DNA of 64,000 nucleotides from Erigeron canadensis. Lineage: Eukaryota > Streptophyta > Magnoliopsida > Asterales > Asteraceae. Positions 46,596 through 57,751 of this stretch are shown in pieces (within the stretch, counting starts at the first letter, position 1; every line of letters begins with the position of its first letter). The position numbers and the translations under genes were made by a program. The DNA lies in the NCBI RefSeq assembly GCF_010389155.1, contig NC_057768.1, forward strand, positions 10,290,501 through 10,354,500, written 5' to 3'. Under the pieces are notes generated by a model. The model made no database searches, was not told the origin of the DNA, and was given only the letters and a program-made list of their open reading frames with translations.

Positions 46596-46912
46596 GGCTT
46601 TTCCTCGATAACAAACCCGGTATTCTTTGTTCCTTTCTCTTTTATTTATTGCATTATTTACATTATCTTTGTTTATCTTGTTTCTTACGATATTAATTAC
46701 ATCTTACTTTGTTCTTTACATATAGTTTGCGAATACTTTTGACCTCTTTCTTTCGTTTAAGTCGACATAATCTTTAATAATCATAATCTATTTTACGCAT
46801 CTTTGAATCTAAACATATTTTACAAGCCCTTAACCTCACGAACGAAAGTTTGGTTACATAATTGATTTAAGTCTTCAACGTAAATTATCTTAGGTAATTT
46901 TTGACCAAAACA
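46596..46912 (+). repeat. Tat-2 5' LTR, right part
   Basis: Continues from 16222 with ggcttttcc and ends ttttgaccaaaaca, like the other two Tat LTRs. Confidence 0.9.
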
Positions 46913-46915
46913 ATT

Positions 46916-46933
46916 TGGCGCCCACCATGGGGC
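46916..46933 (+). other. Tat-2 primer-binding site
   Basis: TGGCGCCCACCATGGGG follows the LTR by three bases. TGGCGCC primer sites are typical of Tat/Ogre/Athila elements; which tRNA matches best needs a tRNA alignment. It marks the LTR as a 5' LTR. Confidence 0.85.
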
Positions 46934-47005
46934 AAAAGGTGCTTTCAATTAATTAAAAATCTCTTTGATTTTAATGAAACTAATTTTTCGAAACTAATTC
47001 CGAAA

Positions 47006-47835
47006 ATGCCGACTTAACAAACCAACTCTTCGCAAACTATTCCTGTTATTTCTTCTCCTAATCCTCCTCCTCCAGGACGTATTTCATATCGGAGAAACAA
47101 GATCAATACGACTCGAATTTCGAGCCAAGACGAAGGAAAAGGACCAGCCGAGCCATTCCAGATCTTTGACTTACATGAGGAAACTCCATTAGGAAATTCG
47201 TCTCAGGAAAATGCAAGATCGGGCCAGACTCAAAGAAGAAGCTTTTATGACGATCATGGCAATCCGGATCCCTATAATACCGGATCCAAGATTGTCAATT
47301 CTGAAGAACTACCTAACTTGTTTACTATTTTGGAGAATCTTAATAAGACATTTAAGACTAATCAAGAATACAATCAGGAACAATTCAGGATCCTTGAATC
47401 TAGGATTTCTGAAAATAGACCGCCAATTACTCCTGGAAATTTATTTTCAACTACACCGCCATCGGCTGCTCCTGAATCTGCGCCTATTAATACGTCACTC
47501 CTAACTGCGACTCTGAATTTTGGGAGCAGTATTCCACCAAACACTCATGCTGCTGGAACATCTGCCACCATGGGTGCAGGTTTACATAATTCTAATAATT
47601 TTTCTGGATCATTTGCTTTCACTAACCCATCGCAGGGACAAGGAACAAACGATTATATTGCAAGAGAATTCCAGAGGCTTAAAGATATGATATCAAGTGT
47701 TCTTGGATTTTGCAATCCAATACCTGAAGTCAACCCTGCATCTTATCTTATTAATAGATATGGTGACAGGATCGCGAATGTGGAAATTCCAAAGAAATTC
47801 CAAGTCCCAAATATGAAGCCATATGATGGGACTAC
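47006..47835 (+). pseudogene. gag: Tat-2 gag, N-terminal part
   Basis: The ATG at 47006 has a TAA at codon 4, then one open frame to 47835. It is Pro/Ser/Asn-rich (PNPPPPGRISYRRNK), with an amphipathic stretch near 47320-47400 and LKDMISSVLGFCNPIPEVNPAS. It is cut at ACTAC by a solo LTR, and the same frame resumes at 48777. Confidence 0.8.
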
Positions 47836-48771
47836 TGTTATGCCTGAAATTTCAAGTACCTATATCTCGAAAGCCCAAGATCTTGACATCTCATGATCGT
47901 GACATAGCTGAATATTCGGAATACTTGTTAATAGTTTGCTAACGTTACATTACAAATATTGTTATATGAGATAAGTATTCAGATTCCAGGATATCCAATA
48001 TCAAGCATGAGAAAATATCTCTAACGGTATAAAAGCAAAGACGCACATGAGAAAACTCTTCAACACACTAAAGAAGACTTAGTCAACCGAGATAATCGGA
48101 CTTCAAGATGATTTTAGCATGAGGAGAAATGCATCAATGGTCACTTGACCAGGCAAGATCTTCAACAACGTTCAAGTACTGAAGATATGGAGGATCCCTA
48201 CAATATTGGATAGTTAGCTAATCTTAAGCTCTATAAATAGAATGAGGTTGATCGATCGTAGGCATTCATTATTCTCTGCTCCTTGTATTCACACACTACT
48301 GTCATTGCTCTCATTTTTGCTCTCATACTTAGATACATCGATCAACCGAATTCCACCATTGTAATCATTTTAACATTCATTAATAAAAGAACAAAGGCAT
48401 GGACGATTGTTTCCTCACGGGGTTTTTATGTCGGCAATCCTCAAAGGATTAAGGGCTTTTCCTAGTCAACAAATATCGGTGTTCTTGCTCCTTACTCTTT
48501 ATGTTTCATGCATTATTTACTTTTTCTTTGAATTTAACTTGCATATCTAAATATAATCTGCATTATATTCTGTTTTCTATTCATAGTTTGCGAATATCTT
48601 CGCCTTGTTTATCGTTTAGTCGACATAATCTTTCATAAAAGTCTTTTTATTAAACGCATCTTTGAAACTCAACATATTTTAGAAGCACACAACTTCACGA
48701 ACGAAAGTTTGGTTACATAATTGATCTAAGTCTTCAACGTAGATTATCTTAGGTAATTTTTGACCAAAACA
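47836..48771 (+). mobile_element. Solo Tat-family LTR (936 bp) in Tat-2 gag
   Basis: TGTTATGCCTGAAATTTC to GACCAAAACA; TATAAATA at 48232-48239. Target duplication ACTAC at 47831-47835 and 48772-48776. It belongs to the same family as the LTR of its host. Confidence 0.93.
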
Positions 48772-48776
48772 ACTAC

Positions 48777-49838
48777 TGATCCACATGAGCATATTGCACT
48801 ATATCTGGAAAAGATGGAGATTGTGCCTATTCCATCTAACCTAAAAGAAGCTTGCTTATGCAAAAGCTTCGGATTTACACTCTCAATATCAACCTTAAAA
48901 TGGCTGCAGAGTTTGCTTCCTTTATCTATGAATTCTTTTGCCGATTTAACGAGTTTATTTTATAGTCAATTTTCATGTAGTAAAACCTTTGAAAAACTAA
49001 CTGATGATCTTTACAAAATAATTCAGAAACGACACGAATCACTTAGGGATTTTATGACTAGATTTACAAAAGAATCTCTTAATATTCCGAAATTAGATAT
49101 GTTAACTGCTATACAAGCTTTGCAGAGAGGTCTTCACAAAGGATCCAAGTTCCAGGAAGATCTTATAATGACGCCATGCTGGAATTTAGACGAAGCAAAA
49201 GCAAGGGCCGCAAGATTTATAAGGCTTGAAGAAAATGAGCTTACTTCTTCTAAATTGGATGCCTTATCATACGATCGTCTAAATAGAAAAGCAGAGACTC
49301 CAGTGTTCAAGCCAAGGTATTGTCATCATATTGTTTTTCTGTAGGTACACCTGGTATCATAATGGCCCTACGAAATCTTGAAGTCAAAGTAAGGTGGCCT
49401 CAAAAGAAGAATGATTCTTATTTCAAAAAGAAGGATCCTGGTCAATGGTGTGCCTACCATGAAGACTTTGGCCATATTATTGAAGATTGCCAGATGTTGA
49501 GAAGAGAAATATCTACTCTTCTAGCTAAAGGATTCTTGACAGAATTGTTAGGAAGAAAGAAGGCCCAAGATGTTGAAGGCATGGATTTTTCCAAGCCTAA
49601 ACCAACTCAGAAAGCAGATTCCCCACCAGTAAATGCAAAAGTGATCAACACTATCTCTGGGGGATCGGAAGTGTGTGGAATAACATATTCAACAGCAAAA
49701 AGTTTTGCAAAACAAAGCAAAGGAGATAAAGGAGAAAGAAGTGTGCAGAAGGCATCGATCTCTAATTCAGACGTTGAAAAGGATGGATATTTCAGAAGAA
49801 GATATCAATGGAAAAGCCTCTCCATTGATCGGATTTAG
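48777..49838 (+). pseudogene. gag: Tat-2 gag, C-terminal part
   Basis: Retrotransposon Gag (Gypsy) domain: DPHEHIALYLEKMEI, LKWLQSLLPLSMNSFADLTSL, QKRHESLRDFMTRFTKESLNI, then AIQALQRGL. Frame breaks near 49335. The C-terminal QWCAYHEDFGHIIEDCQMLRREI is the C-H-H-C cluster characteristic of Tat Gag. The frame ends at 49836-49838. Confidence 0.85.
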
Positions 49839-49998
49839 TGGTGAAACTAAATACTCTATTGGCGAAATTAAATTGCCAATATATGTCGGAGGAATAAATT
49901 CGATGCAAAAGTTTTGTGTCGTTGACTCTCTGCCAGGATGCAATATAATCTTGGGGAGACCTTGGATTCATGAAATGAAAGTAGTACCTTCAACATAA
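49780..49998 (+). pseudogene. pol: Tat-2 protease remnant
   Basis: ISEEDINGK is joined directly to SPLIGFSGETKYSIGEIKLP and CNIILGRPWIHEMKVVPST. In Tat proteases the catalytic LVDTGSS segment lies between these blocks, so it has been deleted. It ends at TAA 49996-49998. Confidence 0.7.
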
Positions 49999-51137
49999 CA
50001 TCAATGTGTTAAAATTCCAACACCTTGGGGAGTATTTACCGTTAAAGGAGACCAACAAGAGGCTACAGAATGCTACACATCGAGCATGAAGTCAGCCGCG
50101 AAGCCAACTTCGCAATAGCAATTACAGAAGAGGATCTTCGATATTAATGAACCAAAAGAGCAGGATGTCAAAGAAGTTATTTTGGTTCCCAAAGATCCTA
50201 ATATTAAAGTACTAATAGGCAAAAAGATTTCAAAAGATTTAGAAATCAACCTCATTGATTTCTTGAAGACTAGAATGAAGACTTTTGCTTGGAAACAAGA
50301 AGATATGACTGGAATATCTAAGGATATCATTACACACAAGCTTGGAATTGACAAGAGTTTCAAGCCGATTCAATAAAAAAGAAGAAAATTCGCTCCTAAA
50401 AGAAACACTATTATTTAGGAAGATGTTGAAAGAATATTAAAAGCAAAAATGATTCAGGAAGTAAAATTTCCTGAATGGTTAGCAAATGTGGTAGTTGTAC
50501 AAAAGAAAAATGTAAAATGGAGAGTTTGTGTAGACTTCACCGATCTTAACAAAGCTTGTCCAAAAGATCCATTTCCACTGCCACACATCGATGCAATGGT
50601 TGATGCAACTTCGGGACATGAGATGCTGACATTTATGGATGCTTCTTCCGGATTTCAGCAGAATCAAATGGAGCCTGAAGATCAAGAAGCCACATCCTTC
50701 ATGACCCCGATAGGTATTTATTGTTATATTGCTATGCCTTTTGGTCTTAAAAATGCAGATGCAACATATCAAAGGCTAGTCAACATGATGTTCAAGGACC
50801 AACTGGGGATACCATGGAAGTCTATATAGATGATATGGTAGTCAAGTCCAAGAAAGCTGAGGATCACTTAAGAGATCTTGAAGTAGCCTTCAACATCCTG
50901 GACAAGTATATATGAAGCTGAATCCTACCAAATGTAATTTTGGAGTTGGAGCTGAAAAATTCCTGGGGTATATGGTTACCAAAAGAGGAATTGAAGCTAG
51001 CCCGGAACAAATTAAAGCCATACTAAACCAAAAATCTCCATCAAATGCCAAAGATATTCAAAGGTTAACCGGGAGATTAGTAGCCTTGAATAGAGTTCTA
51101 TGACATACTAAAGAAAAATAAAAGTTCAAAAGGGGAG
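49999..51137 (+). pseudogene. pol: Tat-2 reverse transcriptase
   Basis: A linker with stops at 50374-50376 and 50415-50417 leads to RT: NVKWRVCVDFTDLNKACPKD, MLTFMDASSGFQ (catalytic Asp), MPFGLKNADATYQRL. Frame is lost near 50815; VYIDDMVVKSKK (YIDD near 50825) and MKLNPTKCNFGVG follow in other frames to about 51100. About ten codons around FISRSSDRC, present in Tat-1, are missing. The solo LTR starts at 51143. Confidence 0.88.
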
Positions 51138-51607
51138 AAAAATGTAACACCCCGACAGCGGCGGAAAACTCGGGATGTAAGATAAAGCACACGCGCACAT
51201 GGATGTTACATAGGAATACTAAATGAGTGCTTAGAATAAACATAAATAGTCAATTTCACAACCAAACAAGCATAGTAGTAGTTATTACCCACAAGTTCAA
51301 CAAAGGTGACCAAATCAAGTATGAAAAGTCCCACGCAGGGGATACGATTGGGCATATTGCCACCAACCCCAAATTACAAGCATGCAAACTCCAACCCTAA
51401 ATCCTGAAGTCTGCTAATAGTCCCATGCTACCATTCCTAGCCACGATTAGCCTGGTTACCTGAAAGGAATACTTAAAAGAGTCAACACAAAGGTTGGTGA
51501 GTTCGTAGGTTTGAGTATAAACAAGTAGTATAAAAGCATTTTATACCGCCAATAGATCTCAAGTATTAAGTAGTATGTAGTGGCTAGTGACCAACTTGCA
51601 CATAAGT

Positions 51608-52333
51608 AAGCGAGCACACACAATCCTCGATAGGACCGGCTAATAGTATCAATAGAGCACACACAATCCTCAATAGGACCGGCTAATAGTATCAATAGAG
51701 CACACACAATCCTCAATAGGACCGGCTAATAGTATCAATAGAGCACACACAATCCTCAATAGGACCGGCTAATAGTATCAATAGAGCACACACAATCCTC
51801 AATAGGACCGGCTAATAGTATCAATAGAGCACACACAATCCTCAATAGGACCGGCTAATAGTATCAATAGAGCACACACAATCCTCAATAGGACCGGCTA
51901 ATAGTATCAATAGAGCACACACAATCCTCAATAGGACCGGCTAATAGTATCAATAGAGCACACACAATCCTCAATAGGACCGGCTAATAGTATCAATAGA
52001 GCACACACAATCCTCAATAGGACCGGCTAATAGTATCAATAGAGCACACACAATCCTCAATAGGACCGGCTAATAGTATCAATAGAGCACACACAATCCT
52101 CAATAGGACCGGCTAATAGTATCAATAGAGCACACACAATCCTCAATAGGACCGGCTAATAGTATCAATAGAGCACACACAATCCTCAATAGGACCGGCT
52201 AATAGTATCAATAGAGCACACACAATCCTCAATAGGACCGGCTAATAGTATCAATAGAGCACACACAATCCTCAATAGGACCGGCTAATAGTATCAATAG
52301 AGCACGCACAATCCTCAATAGGACCGGCTAATA
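51608..52333. repeat. 43-bp tandem array, about 17 copies
   Basis: Unit: aatagagcacacacaatcct, then caataggaccggctaatagtatc. Starts recur every 43 bases from 51651 to 52296 (16 copies; the last is cut short and has one g for a). A diverged copy at 51608-51650 begins the array. Inner copies appear identical. Confidence 0.97.
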
Positions 52334-52845
52334 TGTAACAAGTAGTCAAATAGCCAAAGAGTAGTAAAAGTAGTTACGGCAAGTATAAAAGCTTAAGTAG
52401 TATTCCTTTCACCCCAAAATAAGTAAAGAAAAAGGGGCTACGAAGACTCACAGTGATCTGCTACAAGCGTAGTTCTACAAGCACAGGGTATAAGCACTGA
52501 TACAGTAAAATATATCTACTCGAATCCAAGTATGTCTTGATATCAACCTAATCACAAACCATTGAGTATAGATGGATACATGTATTAGTTCTCGTGATTA
52601 TTTATTCACTAAGTGTCCTTGATGTACTGATGATTTGGATCACTAAAGATCTTTAAACGTTTGACTCAACAGTGTTTTTCATACACTAGACCCGTAATGA
52701 ACGTCTTTGAACTCGCACTTTGATAAACAAGATCGAATATGTCTTGATTATGCCTTAATTAGGGTTTCCTTGTACATGATAGACTTGGATTACAACTAAG
52801 TATAAAACCTGATTTCTACAACTAACGAAAATAGGGTTTAAATTC

Positions 52846-52980
52846 GTAAGGTGTAGCTGAACGAAGATTAAATTCGTAAGGTGTATCTGAACGAAGATTA
52901 AATTCGTAAGGTGTATCTGAACGAAGATAGACCTTAAGTTCGTAAGGTGTATCTGAACGAAGATAGACCTTAAATTCGTT
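52846..52980. repeat. Short tandem repeats with TTCGT and ACGAA arms
   Basis: Four units of ttcgtaaggtgtatctgaacg with spacers of about 28 then 38 bases. Further attcgttt copies run to about 53090. Confidence 0.88.
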
Positions 52981-53741
52981 TGAGGACTTAAGTTTGCTAA
53001 GTTCGTTTTGAAGCTTAACTTCGTTTTAGAAGACTTAAATTCGTTTCCAGGATACTAAATTCGTTTTAAGTGTTTTTAGGACGAATTTGGGACTGTTCAA
53101 ACAAAAACGAGGGTTTTGAAGATTAAAACATGTTTACGACCCAAATTTGATCACGAAAAGGTTACTAAACACTTTTAGACACAAACCCACTAACTTTTAA
53201 CACGATTTTTACACCAAAAATGGACCAAATCATCAAGAACATACACTTGAAAAGTAAGCTTTTATTTTGATGAAAATCTCAAAACTTGTTGTCATTACCT
53301 GAAAATCGATACTAGAAATATGTTTTGATTATCACAAGGAAGCTAAAAATGCAAGAAATCTTGGTTTAACAACTCAAAATCAAATGATGAATTTTTGTGG
53401 GTGAAGATGGTGAAGGTATGTGTGTGTTTTTAGAGAGAGAGAGGTGAGATGAGATGAAAATGGAGAAGAAGTGGAGAAATTGGGTTTTCTAACCCTTTTA
53501 TAGTTTTCCCTTAATTTATTATTCTAATAATTGTAGGGTCTAAATGAAACATTTTCAGACTAGAATTTCTTGAACACAATCGCTTACGTCTTGAAACCTA
53601 ACATTCTTATCACAATAGACCATAGACGCGTCTTATAATTTAAGATTTAAGAGTGAATAGACCTTCATGTGAGCACATATTCGAAACTAGAACATATTAT
53701 GGATTTATTTAAATTATTTCTAAGGCGGTTGTTACAAAAAA

Positions 53742-54240
53742 CAAGAAGAAGCCTTTCAGGAATTAAAGAAATATTTATCTACTCTACCATTGCTGATGAA
53801 GCCCGAAGATGGCGAGCCCCTGTATCTTTACATGGCGGTATCATCAAATGCAGTGAGTGCTGTCTTGGTAAGAGAATCTGAAGGTCGACGGAATCCTGTA
53901 TACAATGTAAGTAAAAGCTTAATTGATGTTGAAACCAGGTACTCTTATCTCGAAAAACTTATACTTGCATTAGTTATGGCATCTACGAAACTTAGGCATT
54001 ATTTCGAAACACATGCTATACATGTTAGGACTAATTACCCTATAAAATGTGTGCTTAGAAAACCTGAAGTATCAGGCATAATGGCTAAATGGTCTGTGAA
54101 ATTAAGTCCTTCTAATTTAGTCTATGAACCTAGGACTACTATAAAATCTCAAGCTTTGGCTGACTTTGTGTCTGATTTTAGTACTGACCTACAACCAGAA
54201 GTAGATTTAGAAGTTAAAATGTTAGAAAAAGCCACTGAAA
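53742..54240 (+). pseudogene. pol: Tat-2 degenerate RNase H
   Basis: Continues the RT after the solo LTR (KQEEAFQELKKYL), then LYLYMAVSSNAVSAVLV, YLEKLILALVMASTKLRHYF and KSQALADFVSDF. The first catalytic Asp is absent, as in Tat-1. The ORF is open and runs into the second RNase H. Confidence 0.88.
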
Positions 54241-54680
54241 AATTGATTTTGTACACCGATGGTGCAGCTAATGTTAAAGGGATAGGATTAGGAATCATAC
54301 TAAAATCGCCATAGGGGGATATTATACCCCCGGCAGTAAATTGTCATTTTTTAGCTACTAATAATGAACCAGAATACGAAGCTTTAATTTCTGGTATGCA
54401 ATTAGCTAAAGATATGAACATTAGAAATCTCAAAGTATATGTAGATTCATTACTATTAGCTAATCACTTTAATGGATTATATGTTGGGAAAGGTGAAAAA
54501 TTAATGCAATATCTAGATATAGTTAAAAAAAAACTAGCTGAAAACTTTGATTTATTCGACATAGAACAAGTACCTAGAGAAGAAAATGTTGAGCCTGATG
54601 CTTTAGCAAATCTAGGATCAACACTTAGAATGTCATCAGAAACTAAGATTCATATAATTCATGTTTTATATCCTGCTATA
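54241..54680 (+). pseudogene. pol: Tat-2 archaeal-type RNase H
   Basis: LYTDGAANVKGIGLG (Asp), TAG at 54312-54314 where Tat-1 has CAG, then EYEALISG (Glu), VYVDSLLLANHF (Asp) and VPREENVEPDALA. All acidic positions are present; only the stop breaks the frame here. Confidence 0.87.
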
Positions 54681-55963
54681 GAAAAGGAGCCTCTAAAAAC
54701 TTTAGCTATTCAAGATACAGAAACTGAAAATTCTGAGGACAATCAAAATTCATGGACTACACCAATAAAAGAATATTTAAATAATGGAACAATCCCTAAA
54801 AACAAAAATCAAAAGGCCTTTCGCATGAAAAGAACGCATTATTCTATGATAAATGGTATTTTGTATACAAAGTCTCTTGCAGGACCATATCTTAGATGTT
54901 TGGAAAATCCTGAGATCAATGAGGTTCTCAAAGATATTCATGAAGGAGAATGTGGGAATCACACAACTGGAAGATCTCTATATTCAAAGATCTTGAAAAC
55001 TGGTTACTTTTGGCCAACCATGAAGCAGGACGCTGACAATTATGCAAGAAAATGTGATGCTTGCCAAAGGCACAACAACATTCATCATCAGCCATGTATC
55101 TATTTTAATCACCATGGCCATTCATGAAATGGGAAATGGATATTGTGGGACCCATGACAAAATCTTCAGTTGTCAAGAAATATGTTTTAGCTATGACTGA
55201 CTATTTTTCAAAATGGATTGCAGTTGAAGCATATGCCAAGATCCAAGAAACACATGTCATAACCTTCATCAAAAAGAATATATTAACAAGATTTGGAGTT
55301 CCAGCAGAAATAATTTGTGATAATGGTTCACAATTTATCGGAAAGAAAACCACGAACTTTTGTGAAAGATGGGGGATCAAGATGATTACTTCCACCCCTG
55401 TTCATCCTCAAGCTAATGGTGAAGCAGAATCAAGCAACAAGATTATCATGAATAACTTGAAGAAAAGGTTGGGACAAGCAAATGGAAAATGGGCCGAAGA
55501 GTTACCATTTGTCTTATGGGTTGATCGTACAACTTCTATAAATGCCACTGGGCAAACCCCATTTTCACTTGTCTTTGGAGCTGAGGCAGTATTACCAATT
55601 GAAATTAATTTACCAATCGCTAGAATAAGTTTATTGACTTATGATAAAAACAAAGAATTATTATTAGAGAATTTAGAAGTTGTGGATGAGTTACGAGAAA
55701 GAACCAGAGTAAGGATAACAGCTTATCAGCAATGAATCGCTAAATCTTACGATAAAAATTTAAGATTGAGACGATTTCAAGTTGGAGATTTGGTACTAAA
55801 GAAAGCATTGATCAAGCCAGATGGCAAATTAAATCCAAAGTGGGAAGGTCCTTATTTAATCGAGGTTGAAGCTGGTAAAGGATCTTATTGGCTTCAACAT
55901 TTACAAGGTAAACTACTTCCAAGAGCTTGGAATGCTATCCATCTCAAAACTTATCATGAATAA
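54681..55963 (+). pseudogene. pol: Tat-2 integrase
   Basis: A linker, then the HHCC domain (HEGECGNH, CDACQRHNN) to about 55127, where the frame changes. Core: WEMDIVGPMT, CDNGSQFIG and HPQANGEAESSN (D, D, E). TGA at 55733-55735 replaces Arg. The C-terminal domain (RRFQVGDLVLKK, PKWEGPYLIEV) ends at TAA 55961-55963. Confidence 0.9.
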
Positions 55964-56426
55964 TTAATTTTGTCCTTCGACAAAATCAGGTACGACTTCT
56001 CATTTTCTTTTAATTCATTTATTTTGTTTATTTTTCAAAATGATGATACTGACTTGAGCGTCGGAGTGGCGTTAGCCAAATGGCTAACGTCAGTTTCTAA
56101 GATTTTACTTTGTAGATGTCAAAGGATATTCAACATCATACATAGCAACGTCGAACATGGTCTTCACCTTTTGGCTTTCACGCCAACTTTTGGTTGAGGG
56201 GTTTCACCCTTTCTTAAAATCGCCTGTATCGCACGTTAATTAATTTCACAGCTGAAGGGTTAAATTCCAAGATTGTCGAAATTAATTCTGTTGGTTGTCG
56301 ATGTTACCATCGATCTCCCGAATTTGGCTAACCACACCAACCATTACACAAACACACATAAAAGGATAACCACGCTTCCCAAGCAAGTTCAAGATATTGA
56401 GACATCCTCTATATCTTGAACACCAA
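55964..56426 (+). other. Tat-2 3' untranslated region
   Basis: Shares acttgagcg-cggagtggc with Tat-1. No gene. It is cut at accaa (56422-56426) by Sire-4. Confidence 0.75.
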
Positions 56427-56802
56427 TGTCCCTACGAGAATATTAAAATTAAGACTCCCCTTCTTAATTTTGATCCCCTCCAAAATTCATCTCAGTCCCA
56501 TATGTATATTATATTATTACAGGAATAAATGGGTGTAAATTATGCTAAAATGTGTAGTGAACCTTTAATAAGAAATGGAATGTAGGTATTAGAGGAAGGA
56601 ATAATTAAATGGATAAAAGGTTAAGTTTTATTACATGTGGGCGGTTTATATAGGCATATAAATTGCACTTAAACCCCCTTCATAATTACAAACAAGTACA
56701 TGGATAATAACAAGATAAACCCCTTAATCTAATCATGATAGACACTAAGGACATAACAAATACAAATTTACAAAACACGCACTACATTTATAAAAGTTAA
56801 CA
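56427..56802 (-). repeat. Sire-4 3' LTR (376 bp)
   Basis: Minus strand starts TGTTAACTTTTATAAATG and ends TAGGGACA. TATATAAA at 56652-56645, followed by a polyadenylation-like AATAAAAC. The left boundary is inferred from where Tat-1 and Tat-2 3' UTRs stop matching. Confidence 0.8.
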
Positions 56803-56815
56803 ATCTCCCCCTTAG
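56803..56815 (-). other. Sire-4 polypurine tract
   Basis: TAAGGGGGAGATT on the minus strand, touching the LTR. Similar purine boxes lie at 58530-58543 and 62680-62692. Confidence 0.9.
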
Positions 56816-56866
56816 TGCTGTTTTGTAAACGATCATTGGTGAGCTATCTTTTTCTTCCTTTGGCGT

Positions 56867-57751
56867 CTATTTCGCTTCTTTGTTGATGATTCGGGTTTGT
56901 CTTGAATGAGGGTTTGAGCTTGAAGACTCTTTTCTTGTACTTGTGTTTTGACTCCTTTCAGTATTTCTTGGGCACAAAATGGTATTTTGGATCCTCAGGG
57001 CGGTCTGGTGGTTCAATGATGTTATCGGCAAAGTTAACTGGGACATATTATGAATTCCTTGCTCGTTATTCGGCGAATATCTAACCCCAGAGCCTTCTGG
57101 AACATGAATGACCCCGTTCTGTTCTTTTGGAAGTCTGGCTGCAATGATTCGTCTTGATCTTTCTCTATGTTCCAGCCTTGACTTGATTTTTCTGATTACC
57201 TTCAATAGTCTTTTCTTTTCTTTTTCAGACTCTTCGAACTCATGGAGACTTTCAAAAACACTTAAGCATTGCAAGAGTGTGCCATCAGAGTACTTTGTGA
57301 GTTCGTCGAGTCGTACACAAATCTTATGTCCTTGTTCACTCTCAAACACGAAACCCCTTGGGTTATCAAACACTGCACCGTTGTTGAAATTTTCTATATT
57401 AATACCCATGATTCTTTGATTTGGTATGGTGAGGTTAACTTTCTTTTTTCTCTTTTCAATGGCCAGTTGGAAGTCTTTTTGAGTTTGGCTAAGAATGAGA
57501 CTGTCCATGTATCTTTTAACTGCATAATAGGCCTCTTGGTTTTCTGGATCAGGCTGAATGAGCTTTCGGGCAAAGTGATGTAGAAGGAAGATTAAATCAT
57601 CAGCAGATAGAAGATTGAATTTGGCTTCTCCAAACATGTATTGACGGCCATCCTCACGTCTAACAACCAACCAGATTAAGCCAGAGGGTCTTGCATACCC
57701 TGGATCACGCCATTCTTTAAAATGAATGCTGATAACTTCAATTAACTTCAA
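56867..57751 (-). pseudogene. Sire-4 post-pol gene, C-terminal domain
   Basis: Open for 294 codons on minus: WRDPGYARPSGLIWLVVRRE, YMFGEAKFNLLSADDLIFLL, KRYMDSLILSQTQKDFQLAI, NPRGFVFESEQGHK, LTKYSDGTLLQCL, then an Arg/Lys-rich helix and a low-complexity tail to TGA at 56867-56869. It resembles uncharacterised ORFs I associate with asterid, notably Asteraceae, Copia elements (memory, unverified). The probable true protein starts far upstream; the ATG at 57751 is internal. Confidence 0.6.

Larger units (their letters stand above)
51143..53736. mobile_element. Solo LTR (2594 bp), probably Gypsy, inside Tat-2 pol
   Basis: Ends TGTAACACCCCG and GGTTGTTACA, flanked by AAAAA at 51138-51142 and 53737-53741. 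No ORF or primer site. On the minus strand it reads gagtcttcgtagcccc, as in some large Gypsy LTRs, so minus orientation is possible. It contains a 43-bp tandem array and TTCGT repeats. Confidence 0.85.
15589..56426 (+). mobile_element. Tat-2: Tat/Ogre-like Gypsy element, heavily interrupted
   Basis: Pieces in order: 5' LTR (15589-16222 and 46596-46912, split by Sire-2), primer site, gag (split by a solo LTR at 47836-48771), PR remnant, RT, RNase H (split by a solo LTR at 51143-53736), archaeal RNase H, IN and 3' UTR to 56426, where Sire-4 cuts in. The 3' LTR should lie right of the window. All coding parts contain stops or frameshifts. Confidence 0.85.

Noticed and set aside
51608..52333. Regular 43-bp repeats suggesting a CRISPR-like array
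   Set aside because: There are no variable spacers; the units are head to tail and lie in a plant retrotransposon LTR. It is a minisatellite.
57108..57583. Plus-strand ORFs with hydrophobic stretches near 57100-57580
   Set aside because: Opposite the open and recognisable minus-strand C-terminal domain of the Sire-4 gene; antisense shadows.
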